A stretch of DNA of 59,463 nt. It comes from Alphaproteobacteria bacterium. Its GTDB lineage: Bacteria; Pseudomonadota; Alphaproteobacteria; Thalassobaculales; Thalassobaculaceae. The notes beneath the pieces were generated by a model that ran no database searches, was not told the origin of the DNA, and was given only the letters and a program-made list of their open reading frames with translations. The number at the start of each line of letters is the position of its first letter. Position 1 is the first letter of the stretch. The DNA lies in contig JANSYC010000020.1 of NCBI GenBank assembly GCA_024742605.1, forward strand, positions 1-59,463, in the 5' to 3' direction. The position numbers were made by a program, and so were the translations under genes. Positions 25,674 to 34,952 of this stretch are shown here, one piece after another.

Positions 25674-28156
25674 AAGCCCTGATCCAGCTGACGGTCGGCC
25701 ACTTTCCGGATCGCGCGTTCGAGCTCCGGGTCCTTTCTGGCCAACCGGTTGAAGTCGCGCCGGGTCAGGACCAACAACCGGCAGAACCCGCGTGCGACAA
25801 TCTCGGTGCTGCGTCGGCGGGTCGGCGCGATCAGGGCCAGCTCTCCGAAGAAGTCGCCATTCGAGAGCAGGACCTCACGGTCCAGGCCGCGCACCTCCAG
25901 CACGCCAGAGGTCACGAAGAACATTTCGCTGCCCCGCGCATCCCGCGCGGCCACGACCTCGCCCGGAACGGCGAACCGGTTGCGAAGCCGATTGGAGATC
26001 GTGGCCAGACGCTCGGGTCCCAGATCGGCGAACAGGGGCACGCTGCCGACCAGCCCTGCAAGTTCCAGCCGCAGATCGATCTTCGGCAGCTTGTAGAGGC
26101 GGCCCATGCGCTGGTCGAGCTCGCGGAGCAGTGAACGGTGCAGTTCCTGGCCGATGATGCCCTCCCGGAACAGCTCGTCGTACCGGGTGCGTTCGCGGCG
26201 CGCGCCGGCCCGCATCAGCAAAAGGACCTCCATGTTCTTGGTGTAGGCGGGATACTGAAGGCCGATGACGTCGATTTCACCGCGGACCAGGGCAAGGCGC
26301 TTGTGATGCAGATCTTTCAGGTTCGCGGCCGCGTCGGGGCCGACCATCGGCAGGATCACGCGGTCGATGAATCCGTCGAGTTCCCGGACGACCGTCTCGG
26401 TCTCGAGCAGCATGGTCAGACGTCGCGCCAGCAGTTCCCGCAGCAGCCAATCGGAGAAGGCGAACCGATAGATCCAACTCGCGACCCGGAACTGCCAGGG
26501 AAACCGGACGCTGAGCTGCATCGAACTCTCGTAGCCCTCCCGCCCACCGAGCCGGGCGGCGTCGGCCATCCGCTCGGCATTCGTGCGCAGCACCCGGGTG
26601 GTGCGGGGTCCGACCGCGCCCTCCTCGAAGGCGCGCAGGACAAGCTGCAGCTCCTGGCTGGCAACGATGGTGATGCCCAACCGCAGACGTTCGCCGAACG
26701 GGATCGAGACCCCCTTGATGCTGGCGAGAATTTCCTGGATGTGGGGCTCGTAGGCTGCCCGCATGTCAGCGATCACAGCCTCGTCCATCTTCCGTTCGCG
26801 GGCGAGATCGACGACATGCTCCTGCACTTCCTCCTGGGCACCGGCGACGATCCGCTCGCGCAGGGCCAGATCTCCCGGGGAGAGACGGTCCAGACCCAGA
26901 CGCCGGGTAACCGCCGCCAGGGTTGAGGCGTTGAGCAGCAGGGTGAGGAAGACGTAGCCGGCACCGACCGCGGCGATCAGCTCCGCGTCCTCCTCGTCCA
27001 GCCCGGGCACATCGGCCAGGCTGAGCGCGAGCACCAGGGTGACCGCGCCGCGCACGCCCCCCCAGACGGCAAGAGTCTTCTGGTCGCTTGTGATCGGCGT
27101 GGACAATCCCAGCTTGGTCAGAAGCGGGAGCAGGCCGAACAGAACCCCGGCGCGGGCACCGATCGCGGCCAAGTAGACGACGATGATCAGCAGGACCTGG
27201 ATCCCGTTGATCGACAGCAGCATGAACGGCGCCATGGTCGCGGCCAGCAGCAGGATCAGATTGTTGGCCCAGAATCCGATCTGGCTCCACACGCGGGTCA
27301 TGGTCCGCCAGTTCCGGGGCCCCATGCGCAGGGTTCCTCCGGTCGAGATCGCCAGGCTGGCGAAGACGACGGCCACAACGCCGGAGGCGCCCAGAACCGT
27401 GTCGGCGACGATGTAACAGCCATAGGCCAGTGCCACGGTCATCGTCATCTCGGCGACCGCCGATCCGCCCAATATGCTGAACACCCGGCTGACCAGCCAG
27501 CCCATCAGGAAGCCCGTGGCGGCTCCGACGCCGAACGCGTAGCCGAACCCTGCCACGAAACTCGAGGCCTGGATCGGCTGATTGGCGGCGATGGCGCCGG
27601 CGATCAGCGAGAACAGGGCGATCGCGGCCGCATCGTTCAGCAGGCTTTCCCCCTCGAGGATCACCAGCAGGCGTCTGGGCGCCCCGATCTGCTTGAATGC
27701 GGTGATCACGGCTGCCGGGTCGGTCGTGGATACCGCCGCACCGAGCAGGAGGCAGCCGAGCAGGCCCACCGGGGCCACCAGCCACAGCAGGACACCGACC
27801 GTGCCGGTGGCGAAGATCACCGCCACCACCGCCATGGTGACCACAACGCTGGCGTCCTCGACCAGACGGCGGACGTTGACGTGAAGCGCCATCTCGAACA
27901 GCAGGGGCGGCAGGAAGATCAGCAGGAGGGAGCGGTTGTCGAAGGCCAGGGTCTCGAACAGCCAGCGATCATAGTCCTCCAGCGCCAGGCTCATCGGATC
28001 GAATCCGAATCCGAGCGAGATCGAACCGTAGACGAGCCCTGCCGTCCCGATCACAACCGGCAACGGCAGCCGCAGCCGGTCGGCGACCGGTGTGGCGATG
28101 GCCACGAACGCGAACACCACGCAGATCGCGGTCAAGGCGAAGATCAACAGATCCAT
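25646..28156 (-). CDS. CPA1-type Na+(K+)/H+ antiporter with cyclic-nucleotide-binding domain
   Basis: 836 residues. The N-terminal about 430 residues form a monovalent cation:proton antiporter membrane domain of about 12 helices. Typical stretches are LIFLPPLLFEMALHVN, TDPAAVITAFKQIGAPRRLLVILEGESLLNDAAAIALF (with the ND pair) and VWGGVRGAVTLVLALS. A long helical cytosolic linker (about 430-690) is followed by a C-terminal cNMP-binding fold (about 695-815) with the phosphate-binding-cassette-like FFGELALIAPTRRRS. This suggests control by cAMP or a related ligand. The gene overlaps the glgA 3' end by 28 bases in convergent orientation. Ion selectivity cannot be told from sequence. Confidence 0.92.
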   Translation of the reverse strand: MDLLIFALTAICVVFAFVAIATPVADRLRLPLPVVIGTAGLVYGSISLGFGFDPMSLALEDYDRWLFETLAFDNRSLLLIFLPPLLFEMALHVNVRRLVEDASVVVTMAVVAVIFATGTVGVLLWLVAPVGLLGCLLLGAAVSTTDPAAVITAFKQIGAPRRLLVILEGESLLNDAAAIALFSLIAGAIAANQPIQASSFVAGFGYAFGVGAATGFLMGWLVSRVFSILGGSAVAEMTMTVALAYGCYIVADTVLGASGVVAVVFASLAISTGGTLRMGPRNWRTMTRVWSQIGFWANNLILLLAATMAPFMLLSINGIQVLLIIVVYLAAIGARAGVLFGLLPLLTKLGLSTPITSDQKTLAVWGGVRGAVTLVLALSLADVPGLDEEDAELIAAVGAGYVFLTLLLNASTLAAVTRRLGLDRLSPGDLALRERIVAGAQEEVQEHVVDLARERKMDEAVIADMRAAYEPHIQEILASIKGVSIPFGERLRLGITIVASQELQLVLRAFEEGAVGPRTTRVLRTNAERMADAARLGGREGYESSMQLSVRFPWQFRVASWIYRFAFSDWLLRELLARRLTMLLETETVVRELDGFIDRVILPMVGPDAAANLKDLHHKRLALVRGEIDVIGLQYPAYTKNMEVLLLMRAGARRERTRYDELFREGIIGQELHRSLLRELDQRMGRLYKLPKIDLRLELAGLVGSVPLFADLGPERLATISNRLRNRFAVPGEVVAARDARGSEMFFVTSGVLEVRGLDREVLLSNGDFFGELALIAPTRRRSTEIVARGFCRLLVLTRRDFNRLARKDPELERAIRKVADRQLDQGFQPTPRSPL

Positions 28157-28286
28157 GGAGGTGTCGGTCCCACTATGCGGACGGCGAAGGTCGGTACGAA
28201 GACAGATCTAGATCAAAGGTCCGGCGGAAGTATGGCACACTCCGAGACGGAAATTTCCAGCCGCCCCCAAACACATCGAGCACATC

Positions 28287-29288
28287 ATGACCGAACCCAC
28301 CGACAAAGCCACCACCGCGGACGACGGGTCTGGGGATCGGCCGGCGGTGGCCATCGGGATGCTGCTGTTCGGCATGTTTCTGTTCACCGCAATGGACGGG
28401 ATGGCGAAAACGCTAGCCGGTCAGGGGCTTCCGCCGGAGCGGATCACCTTGCTCCGTTTCCTGCTGGTGATGCTCATGCTGGTCCCCGTGGTGGCGCTGA
28501 AATGGCAAGACCGGCCCTTGCGGACCAGGCGGCCGGGTCTGCACATCCTGCGTGGGGTGCTGCTGATCAGTTCGGCGACCCTGTTCGTCTACGCGATGCG
28601 TTCGCTGCCGTTGGAGACCGCGACCGCGATCGGGTTCGTCTCGCCGCTCTACGTGACGGCCCTGTCGATCCCGTTCCTGGGCGAGAAGGTCGGGGTTCGG
28701 CGGTGGATGGCGGTGATCGTCGGGTTCGGCGGGGTCATGGTGATCCTGCGCCCCGGGACCGACGCGTTCCAATTGGCGATGCTGATTCCGCTGCTTTCGT
28801 CGCTGCTGTGGGCCGCCGGACTGATCATCACCCGCTGGATGCGTGGACATGAAAGCCCGCTGACGATCCTGATCTGGTCCACGGGCAGCGGGCTGATCGC
28901 GGTCGCTCCGCTGGGTCTGTATGGGTGGGAGAGCCCGACCTGGCCTCAGCTCGGACTCCTGGCCCTGATCGCGTGCTGTCATATGGCCGGACAGTATCTG
29001 ACGATCCGTGCCTTCATGATGGCCTCCGCCTCGATGCTCGCACCATTCTCGTACAGTACGATCATCTGGGCGACCCTGATCGGGGTCTTCGTCTTCGGAT
29101 CGTTCCCGGACATGCCGACCCTGATCGGAACGACGGTCCTGGCCGCCTCCGGACTCTACGTCTGGTATCGGGAACGCCAGCGGGCGATCGAACCGACCGT
29201 TCCCGGGGGCTCGATCGCCGAGGTGGCGCAGGACCTCATCCCGTCGACTGACACTGACGGTGCGGAAGCCGACAAGCGGGAGGCTTAG
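28287..29288 (+). CDS. EamA-family (DMT) transporter
   Basis: Inner-membrane transporter of the drug/metabolite superfamily with two EamA repeats, about ten transmembrane helices and 333 residues. The first repeat begins around AIGMLLFGMFLFTAMDGMAKTLAGQG, and the region RSLPLETATAIGFVSPLYVTALSIPFLGEKVG is a typical EamA middle. The second repeat starts near LAMLIPLLSSLLWAAGLIITRWM. Short acidic tails lie at both ends. It is divergent from the antiporter gene (130-base spacer). The stop overlaps the convergent small membrane protein by four bases. Members export amino acids, metabolites or drugs; no substrate can be named. Confidence 0.93.
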   Translation: MTEPTDKATTADDGSGDRPAVAIGMLLFGMFLFTAMDGMAKTLAGQGLPPERITLLRFLLVMLMLVPVVALKWQDRPLRTRRPGLHILRGVLLISSATLFVYAMRSLPLETATAIGFVSPLYVTALSIPFLGEKVGVRRWMAVIVGFGGVMVILRPGTDAFQLAMLIPLLSSLLWAAGLIITRWMRGHESPLTILIWSTGSGLIAVAPLGLYGWESPTWPQLGLLALIACCHMAGQYLTIRAFMMASASMLAPFSYSTIIWATLIGVFVFGSFPDMPTLIGTTVLAASGLYVWYRERQRAIEPTVPGGSIAEVAQDLIPSTDTDGAEADKREA

Positions 29289-29620
29289 CCGGCGATCGGT
29301 GTGCCGCCGCCGGCCGGAGCGGCCTTATGCGGCTCGCGCAGCAGTTTCCAGCCAAACCTGACGAGAAGGATCCCGCTCAGGGTCCCGAGAGTGATAATGG
29401 CGAACCCTGCGCCTCCGGTCGCCAATGCGGCGGAGGCCACCAGCATCGACAGCCCGACCGCGAACAGCATCGTGATGCCGATCGACAGGATGGAGGGCAG
29501 GAGGAAGGCCTGCATCCGCTGCGCGTCCCGCTCAAGCCAGCGGGCGGAGAGGGGCAGAGCGATCGCGCCGAGGGCCAGCAAGGCCAGCGCGGAGGACAAC
29601 TCAACCAGAATCAGTTCCAT
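29285..29620 (-). CDS. Small membrane protein of unknown function
   Basis: 111 residues with three predicted transmembrane helices: ILVELSSALALLALGAIALPL, AFLLPSILSIGITMLFAVGLSMLVASAAL, and AIITLGTLSGILLVRFGWKLL. The C-terminal tail is Gly/Pro-rich. ATG at 29620 is taken because it begins the hydrophobic helix; a TTG nine bases upstream is an alternative. It lies on the same strand as copA, 134 bases downstream of it, so read-through from the copper promoter is possible. I do not recognise the family and infer no function beyond a membrane location. Confidence 0.6.
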   Translation of the reverse strand: MELILVELSSALALLALGAIALPLSARWLERDAQRMQAFLLPSILSIGITMLFAVGLSMLVASAALATGGAGFAIITLGTLSGILLVRFGWKLLREPHKAAPAGGGTPIAG

Positions 29621-29754
29621 GTTCTTCAATCCGGCCCCGAATGCTATCGGCGTCGGGCCGGGGCGACCTGAGACGCCTGCTTACAATGAGGCCTAAGGGG
29701 CCGGGCAATCGATGACATTTCGTCCGGTAAGCGGTGCACCGGACGCATAGCTCC

Positions 29755-32130
29755 CTAGAGTCTCTTGGCACGCAATCTCAGCGCGTTGCCGATCACCGAG
29801 ACCGAGCTCAGGCTCATCGCCGCCGCGGCCAGCATCGGGCTCAGGAGCAGCCCGGTTACCGGATACAGGACGCCAGCCGCGATCGGCACGCCGACCGCAT
29901 TGTAAACGAAGGCGAAAAACAGGTTCTGTCGGATATTGCCCATGGTCGCCCGGCTCAACCGGATCGCGCGGACCAGACCGTTCAGATCGCCTTTGACCAA
30001 TGTGATCCCGGCGCTTTCGATCGCCACATCGGTGCCGGTGCCCATGGCGACGCCCACATCCGCCTGGGCCAGGGCAGGGGCGTCGTTCACCCCGTCACCG
30101 GCCATGGCCACGATCCGGCCTTCGTCCTGCAGCCGTTTGATGACCGCATGCTTCTGCTCCGGCAGGACGTCCGCCTCGACCCGGTCGATTCCCAGTTCCT
30201 GTGCGACCGCTCCTGCGGTGGTCGCGTTGTCGCCGGTCAACATGACCACCGTCATGCCTTCCTCGTGCAGTGCCTTGAGGGCGGCGGCGGTTGTCGGTTT
30301 GATCGGGTCGGACACCGCGACCAGTCCGGCGAGCGCACCGTCGACCGCCACGAACATGGCGGTTGCCCCGCGCGCCCGGAGCGCCTCCGCGTCGGACATC
30401 AGGGCGTCGAGAGAAATGTCGCTTTCCTCCAGGAACGCCGCGTTCCCCAAGAGCAAGATCTTGCCGCTGACCGTGCCGCGCACCCCCCGTCCGGTGACGG
30501 ACGAGAAATCCTGGGCATCGGGGATCTGCAGGCCTTGGTCCCGTGCCCCTGCCACAATCGCATTTGCCAGGGGATGCTCGCTCGCCCGTTCGAGCCCGGC
30601 GACCATCGCCAGAAGGGTATCGGACTCCATGTCGCCGACGGTCCGCACTTCGGTCAATTTCGGCTTGCCCTCGGTCAGCGTACCGGTCTTGTCGACCACC
30701 ACGGTATCGACCTTCTCCATCCGCTCGAGCGCTTCGGCGTTCTTGATCAGCACACCCGCCTGCGCGCCCTTGCCGGTTCCGACCATGATCGACATCGGAG
30801 TGGCCAGACCGAGCGCGCAGGGGCAGGCGATGATCAGCACCGAGACGGCGGCCACCAGCGCATGACTCATTTGCGGTTCCGGGCCGAAGATCGCCCAGGC
30901 GGCGAAGGCCAGGATCGCGATCCCGATCACCGCCGGTACGAAATAGCCCGCCACATGGTCGGCCAGCTTCTGGATCGGCGCGCGGGAGCGTTGCGCCTCC
31001 GCCACCATCTGGACGATCCGGGACAGCATGCTGTCGCCGCCGACTTTCTCGGCCTCGACGATCAGCCCGCCGGTGCCGTTGAGGGTGCCGCCGATGACCT
31101 TGTCACCGGCCTGCTTTTCGACCGGAATGGGCTCTCCCGTCACCATGCTCTCGTCGATCGAGCCATGGCCGTCGACCACGACGCCGTCGACCGGGACGCT
31201 CTCGCCGGGACGCACGCGCAGCCGGTCGCCGACCGCGATCCTGTCGAGCGCCACGTCCTCGTCGCCCCCGTCGTCGGTGATCCGCCGTGCGGTTTTGGGC
31301 GTCAGGTCCAGCAGTGCCTTCAGGGCGCCGCTGGTCTGTTCGCGGGCGCGGAGCTCCATCACCTGACCCAGAAGGACCAGTGCGATGATCACCGCCGCCG
31401 CCTCGAAATACAGCCCGACCCGTCCGTCCGCGCCCTGGAACGAGGCTGGGAAGATATCGGGCGCCACGGCGGCTACGACACTGTAGGCGTAGGCGGCCCC
31501 GGTCCCGATGGCGATCAGCGTGAACATGTTGAGGTTAAGGGTCCGGATCGACGACCAGCCGCGCTCGAAGAAGGGTTTGCCGCACCACAGGACGACAGGG
31601 GTCGCCAGAACGAGTTCCGTAAAATCCAGGGCCCGGCCCGGAAGTCCCGAGAACATCTCCGGAATCAGGTGTCGGCCCATTGCCAGAACCATGACCGGCA
31701 AGGCCAGCGCCAGGCTGATCCAGAACCGGCGGGTCATGTCGACCAGTTCGGGGTTCGGGCCCTGATCGACCTCGACCGTGGTGGACTCCAGGGCCATACC
31801 GCAGATCGGACAGCTGCCGGGCTGATCCTCCATAATCTCCGGGTGCATCGGGCAGGTGTATTGGGTCTTGGTCATTTTCTGCGCCGGGTTGGCCGGCTCC
31901 AGCGCCATGCCGCATTTCGGGCAGCTGTCGGGGGTGTCGCTCCACACACCGGGGCACATCGGACAGATGTATCCGCCGCGTCGCTTTTCGTCCTCGGACA
32001 CCTCTCTGTCGTGGTGGTGGCCGTGCGCGTGGCAGGAGGGTGCGGCCTGCTCCGGCTTCGCGGCATGACAGGACGGGGCATCCGACTTCGCCTGTGCGGC
32101 GTGGCAGCTCGGCGTCGGGTCGGCGGACAT
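29755..32130 (-). CDS. copA: Cu(+)-exporting P1B-type ATPase with Cys/His-rich N-terminus
   Basis: Pumps Cu(I) out of the cytoplasm. 791 residues. P-type ATPase motifs are complete: [10 protein letters not shown] (metal-transporting CPC), DKTGTLTEG (phosphorylated Asp), HPLANAI, and [20 protein letters not shown]. The YN in FVYNAVGVP and MSLSS near the end are Cu(I) P1B-1 signatures. No classical HMA CxxC domain is present. Instead, residues 7-41 hold three 12-residue units each starting PSCHA, then HGHHHD. Two HMBD-type zinc-ribbon-like modules follow at about 54-78 and 91-115 (CPMC...CPKCGM and CPMH...CPICGM). ATG at 32130 follows AGGAGA. A CueR-type promoter lies directly upstream. Confidence 0.96.
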   Translation of the reverse strand: MSADPTPSCHAAQAKSDAPSCHAAKPEQAAPSCHAHGHHHDREVSEDEKRRGGYICPMCPGVWSDTPDSCPKCGMALEPANPAQKMTKTQYTCPMHPEIMEDQPGSCPICGMALESTTVEVDQGPNPELVDMTRRFWISLALALPVMVLAMGRHLIPEMFSGLPGRALDFTELVLATPVVLWCGKPFFERGWSSIRTLNLNMFTLIAIGTGAAYAYSVVAAVAPDIFPASFQGADGRVGLYFEAAAVIIALVLLGQVMELRAREQTSGALKALLDLTPKTARRITDDGGDEDVALDRIAVGDRLRVRPGESVPVDGVVVDGHGSIDESMVTGEPIPVEKQAGDKVIGGTLNGTGGLIVEAEKVGGDSMLSRIVQMVAEAQRSRAPIQKLADHVAGYFVPAVIGIAILAFAAWAIFGPEPQMSHALVAAVSVLIIACPCALGLATPMSIMVGTGKGAQAGVLIKNAEALERMEKVDTVVVDKTGTLTEGKPKLTEVRTVGDMESDTLLAMVAGLERASEHPLANAIVAGARDQGLQIPDAQDFSSVTGRGVRGTVSGKILLLGNAAFLEESDISLDALMSDAEALRARGATAMFVAVDGALAGLVAVSDPIKPTTAAALKALHEEGMTVVMLTGDNATTAGAVAQELGIDRVEADVLPEQKHAVIKRLQDEGRIVAMAGDGVNDAPALAQADVGVAMGTGTDVAIESAGITLVKGDLNGLVRAIRLSRATMGNIRQNLFFAFVYNAVGVPIAAGVLYPVTGLLLSPMLAAAAMSLSSVSVIGNALRLRAKRL

Positions 32131-32169
32131 GGCGTTCTCCTGGTGCAGGCATCGTCGTAGGACGCCCCG

Positions 32170-32200
32170 CATATGGGGCTTCCTGTAACTGGAAGGTCAA
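32170..32200 (-). promoter_or_regulatory. CueR-type MerR promoter/operator of copA
   Basis: On the minus strand TTGACC (32200-32195) and CATATG (32175-32170) are separated by 19 bases, the overlong spacer typical of MerR-family promoters. Between them sits the dyad CTTCC-N7-GGAAG (32179-32195), matching CueR operators such as that of E. coli copA. The predicted start is about 33 bases before the copA ATG. Confidence 0.88.
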
Positions 32201-32267
32201 GGGCGCCTGACGCAGTGTCGTCCAGAGGTTATAAAGCTCGGGCCCCTTTCAGTTTGAGGCTTGGCCG

Positions 32268-33161
32268 ATGTCCGAGACACACGATCCCGCCACCTATGCC
32301 ACCTATCCCACCTTTCTGGGCCTGCGGAGCGCATCGCGCTCGGCGGCGTTCACGATCGCGGGTGTCCCGTTGGATCTGGGGACCACCAACCGGTCAGGAA
32401 CCCGGTTCGGGCCGGCGGCAATCCGGGTGGCAAGCCGGATGCTGGTCGACGGTGCGCATCCGGATACCGGCTTCGATCCCCGCACGCTGGATCTTGCGGA
32501 TATCGGGGATTTCCAGCCGGTCATCGGGGATATCGCAGCCTCCCATCGGCAGATCGAGGCGGCGGCGCAGGGATTGCCCCATCTCATCGCACTCGGCGGT
32601 GATCACAGCATGACTCTGCCGCTGATGCGGGCCCTGTGCGCACGGACCGGTCCGATCGGACTGGTCCATTTCGATGCCCATGTGGACACCTGGTCGGACA
32701 ATTTCGGTCAGGTCCTGGCCCATGGCTCGCCATTCTACCACGGCATCAAGGAGCGGCTGGTCGACCCCAGGCGGCATATCATCCTCGGCGCGCGGTCGCC
32801 GATCGGGACCGAAACCCTGTCCTGGACCAAGGACCAGGGCGTCACTGTTCTGTCGGCGGAGGACATTCACCTGTCCGCGCTCGACGCGGTCGTCGCACGG
32901 GTGCGCCGGGTGGTGGGGCAGGGGCCGACCTATCTGACCTTCGATATCGACAGCCTGGACCCCTCGGCCGCGCCCGGCACCGGCACGCCGGAGATCGGAG
33001 GTCTGTTCAGCTGGCAGGCCCGGGCGATCTTGCGCCGGCTGACGGGTATCAATTGGGTCGGGATGGACGTGGTCGAAGTGGCGCCTGCCTATGATGTCTC
33101 GGAGATCACGGCCCTGGCGGCGGCCCATATGGTGTTCGAGTATCTGTGCCTGCAGGGATGA
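32268..33161 (+). CDS. Agmatinase / ureohydrolase family protein
   Basis: Mn-dependent hydrolase of the arginase superfamily that releases urea from a guanidino compound. 297 residues, normal. All metal ligands are in place: GGDHS (His113), FDAHVDT (Asp136, His138, Asp140) and TFDIDSLDPSAAPGTGTPEIGG. Closest general types are agmatinase, guanidinobutyrase and guanidinopropionase. These cannot be separated without structural or phylogenetic comparison, so I give no gene symbol. It is divergent from copA; the copper operator lies in the shared spacer of 137 bases. The small gene at 33165 is convergent, three bases away. Confidence 0.92.
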   Translation: MSETHDPATYATYPTFLGLRSASRSAAFTIAGVPLDLGTTNRSGTRFGPAAIRVASRMLVDGAHPDTGFDPRTLDLADIGDFQPVIGDIAASHRQIEAAAQGLPHLIALGGDHSMTLPLMRALCARTGPIGLVHFDAHVDTWSDNFGQVLAHGSPFYHGIKERLVDPRRHIILGARSPIGTETLSWTKDQGVTVLSAEDIHLSALDAVVARVRRVVGQGPTYLTFDIDSLDPSAAPGTGTPEIGGLFSWQARAILRRLTGINWVGMDVVEVAPAYDVSEITALAAAHMVFEYLCLQG

Positions 33162-33164
33162 CGG

Positions 33165-33458
33165 CTAAGGGCCGTCGGTCAGTGCGCCAGCGATGTTCCG
33201 CCATTCCTGACGGAGCGGGTCGGAACAATGGGGGCGCCCCGCGCGCCGGTACCAGTATCCGGCGTTGCTTTCATCCCCTTCCACCCGGTGCAGATACGCG
33301 TGCACCCAGGCCGCGTCCTCTCCGGTATCCGATTGGGCCGCCTGATGCGCGCGCGCCCAGTCCCCCTTGGCTTGCCACCAAAGGCCGAGCAGAGCGGAGT
33401 TCAATCCCTCAGGAGGCTGCTCCGCTGTAAGGCTGTCATCGAAGCTCTTGAAATCCAT
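33165..33458 (-). CDS. Conserved small protein with WYRRAGR motif
   Basis: 97 residues, soluble, no signal peptide. The core reads GLWWQAKGDWARAHQ, DAAWVHAYLHR and NAGYWYRRAGRP. I recognise this pattern from small conserved hypothetical proteins found across Proteobacteria, and it resembles a single TPR-like helical pair. The start ATG follows GAGGGAAAG. The function is unknown. Confidence 0.75.
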   Translation of the reverse strand: MDFKSFDDSLTAEQPPEGLNSALLGLWWQAKGDWARAHQAAQSDTGEDAAWVHAYLHRVEGDESNAGYWYRRAGRPHCSDPLRQEWRNIAGALTDGP

Positions 33459-33659
33459 GGCTGGCTTTCCCTCGACGTTGTTCTACCGCATTCGGCGCGC
33501 CATTGATCCCGATCACATCCGATCCGCCGAGCCCGCGCCGATGACGGACCGGCCCGCCGGTCGCGCGCGGCGCGACCTAACGTCTTGTTAACGCATTTCC
33601 CGCAAAGTCGAAAAAAAGCGTATCATAAACATCTTATGCAGCCGAGACAGGTGTACGCG

Positions 33660-34853
33660 ATGGCCGGTTCGGATCCTCGTGATCCTTTTGAGGATGAGAG
33701 CTCTTTGCGATTGATGCCGTCGTCTGCATTGAGTGCAGAGCCGGAGGAGGCCGCCGTCGAGGACGGCTGGGAGTCAAAGATCGGGGGCGCGGAATTCACC
33801 CATCTGATGACCACCCACGAAGCTTTTCTGAAATCCGGAAACCTGGACGCCCGCCTGAATGTGGCTGGTGCCGTCGTTGAGGGTATCCAGGCAACCGAGC
33901 TGGATATGTCTGGGGCTGTCTTCACGGCTTCCACGCTGCGGTACTGCACGTTCTGGCGGTCGAAGTTCGATGAGGCGATCTTCGATCGGGCGACGCTGCG
34001 GGGCGCTGTGTTCGAGAACAGCAGTTTCATCGATGCGAAGATGCGCGGCGCGATTCTGCGGGGGGCCAGCTTCAAGGGCGCGGACATGACGGGGGTGGAT
34101 CTGAGCCCCAACCGCTATGGCGGGGGAAATCAGCCATCGGATCTGGTCGGCGCAGGCTTGTCCGAAGCCAATCTCAGCGGCGTGCGCATGGCGGAAGCGG
34201 ATCTGGAGCGGGCGGATCTGAAGGATGCCAATCTCGACGATGCGGACATGCGCCATTGTAACCTGTTCGAAGCCAATTTCGCCGGTGCGACCCTGAAGGG
34301 CGCCAATCTGGCGAACGCCAATCTGGCCGGTGCCAATCTGGAGGGGGCCGATCTGACGGGGGCCGATCTGAGCGGTGCGACCCTGCGGAATGCCAAGCTG
34401 TCGAACACGGTTCTCGACGGTGCCAATCTCAGCGGAACCGGTCTCAACCGGGCCTACGAGCACCTGGACGCGGACATGCGGGGCGACATGGATCGGCATG
34501 TGGAATGGGTGATGTCCGAGGGCAAGAGCGGCAAACGGCTGTCCTGGGCTGGGAAGACGATCCGGTCGCTCGACCTGTCGAATTTGGATTTCACGCTTGC
34601 CGACCTGACCGGCATGGAGATCATCGGGGTGAAGTTCAGAGGCGCCTTCCTGACCGGCGCAGATTTCACCGGCTCCCGCCTGGAGCAGGTCGACCTGACC
34701 GCCGCCGATATGCGTGGGGCGAATATGACGGACACCAAGCTGAAGGGCGTGAACCTGCCCGACGCGCGCCTCGAAGATCTGGCGATCGAAACCCGCGACA
34801 AGCGCCGCAGGACGATTCAGACCCGGATGCCGAAAACCGCCCTCGGCTCGTGA
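33660..34853 (+). CDS. Pentapeptide-repeat protein
   Basis: 397 residues. After a Ser/Glu-rich N-terminal segment of about 50 residues, tandem A(D/N)LxX pentapeptides form a predicted right-handed quadrilateral beta-helix. The longest clear run is around residues 170-260 (for example ANLANANLAGANLEGADLTGADLSGA). A non-repeat insertion of about 45 residues (YEHLDADMRGDMDRHVEWV...) breaks the helix before a second, shorter block near 300-370. The C-terminus is basic. ATG at 33660 is preceded by a weak GACAGGTG; ATG at 33636 is a possible alternative without a ribosome-binding site. Some pentapeptide proteins mimic DNA and protect gyrase; nothing here proves that. Confidence 0.88.
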   Translation: MAGSDPRDPFEDESSLRLMPSSALSAEPEEAAVEDGWESKIGGAEFTHLMTTHEAFLKSGNLDARLNVAGAVVEGIQATELDMSGAVFTASTLRYCTFWRSKFDEAIFDRATLRGAVFENSSFIDAKMRGAILRGASFKGADMTGVDLSPNRYGGGNQPSDLVGAGLSEANLSGVRMAEADLERADLKDANLDDADMRHCNLFEANFAGATLKGANLANANLAGANLEGADLTGADLSGATLRNAKLSNTVLDGANLSGTGLNRAYEHLDADMRGDMDRHVEWVMSEGKSGKRLSWAGKTIRSLDLSNLDFTLADLTGMEIIGVKFRGAFLTGADFTGSRLEQVDLTAADMRGANMTDTKLKGVNLPDARLEDLAIETRDKRRRTIQTRMPKTALGS

Positions 34854-34952
34854 TTGCGGTCCCGCCTGCCTGCGGCCAATATGATACCCGAGCGCATCGC
34901 CGGACCGGTCTCCGGGAATCCGGGAAGATGCCGGGGATCATGGGAGGTGGGC

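Noticed and set aside
29755-32130. Horizontal transfer of the copper ATPase gene
   Set aside because: Base composition and codon use match the neighbours; no mobile-element remnants flank it.
29734-32160. An 808-codon open frame antisense to copA
   Set aside because: Antisense shadow of the ATPase gene, which has all P-type motifs and a CueR promoter; the opposite frame has none.
33990-34440. DNA tandem repeat or CRISPR-like array
   Set aside because: The periodic 15-base pattern follows codons of pentapeptide repeats; there are no constant repeats with unique spacers.
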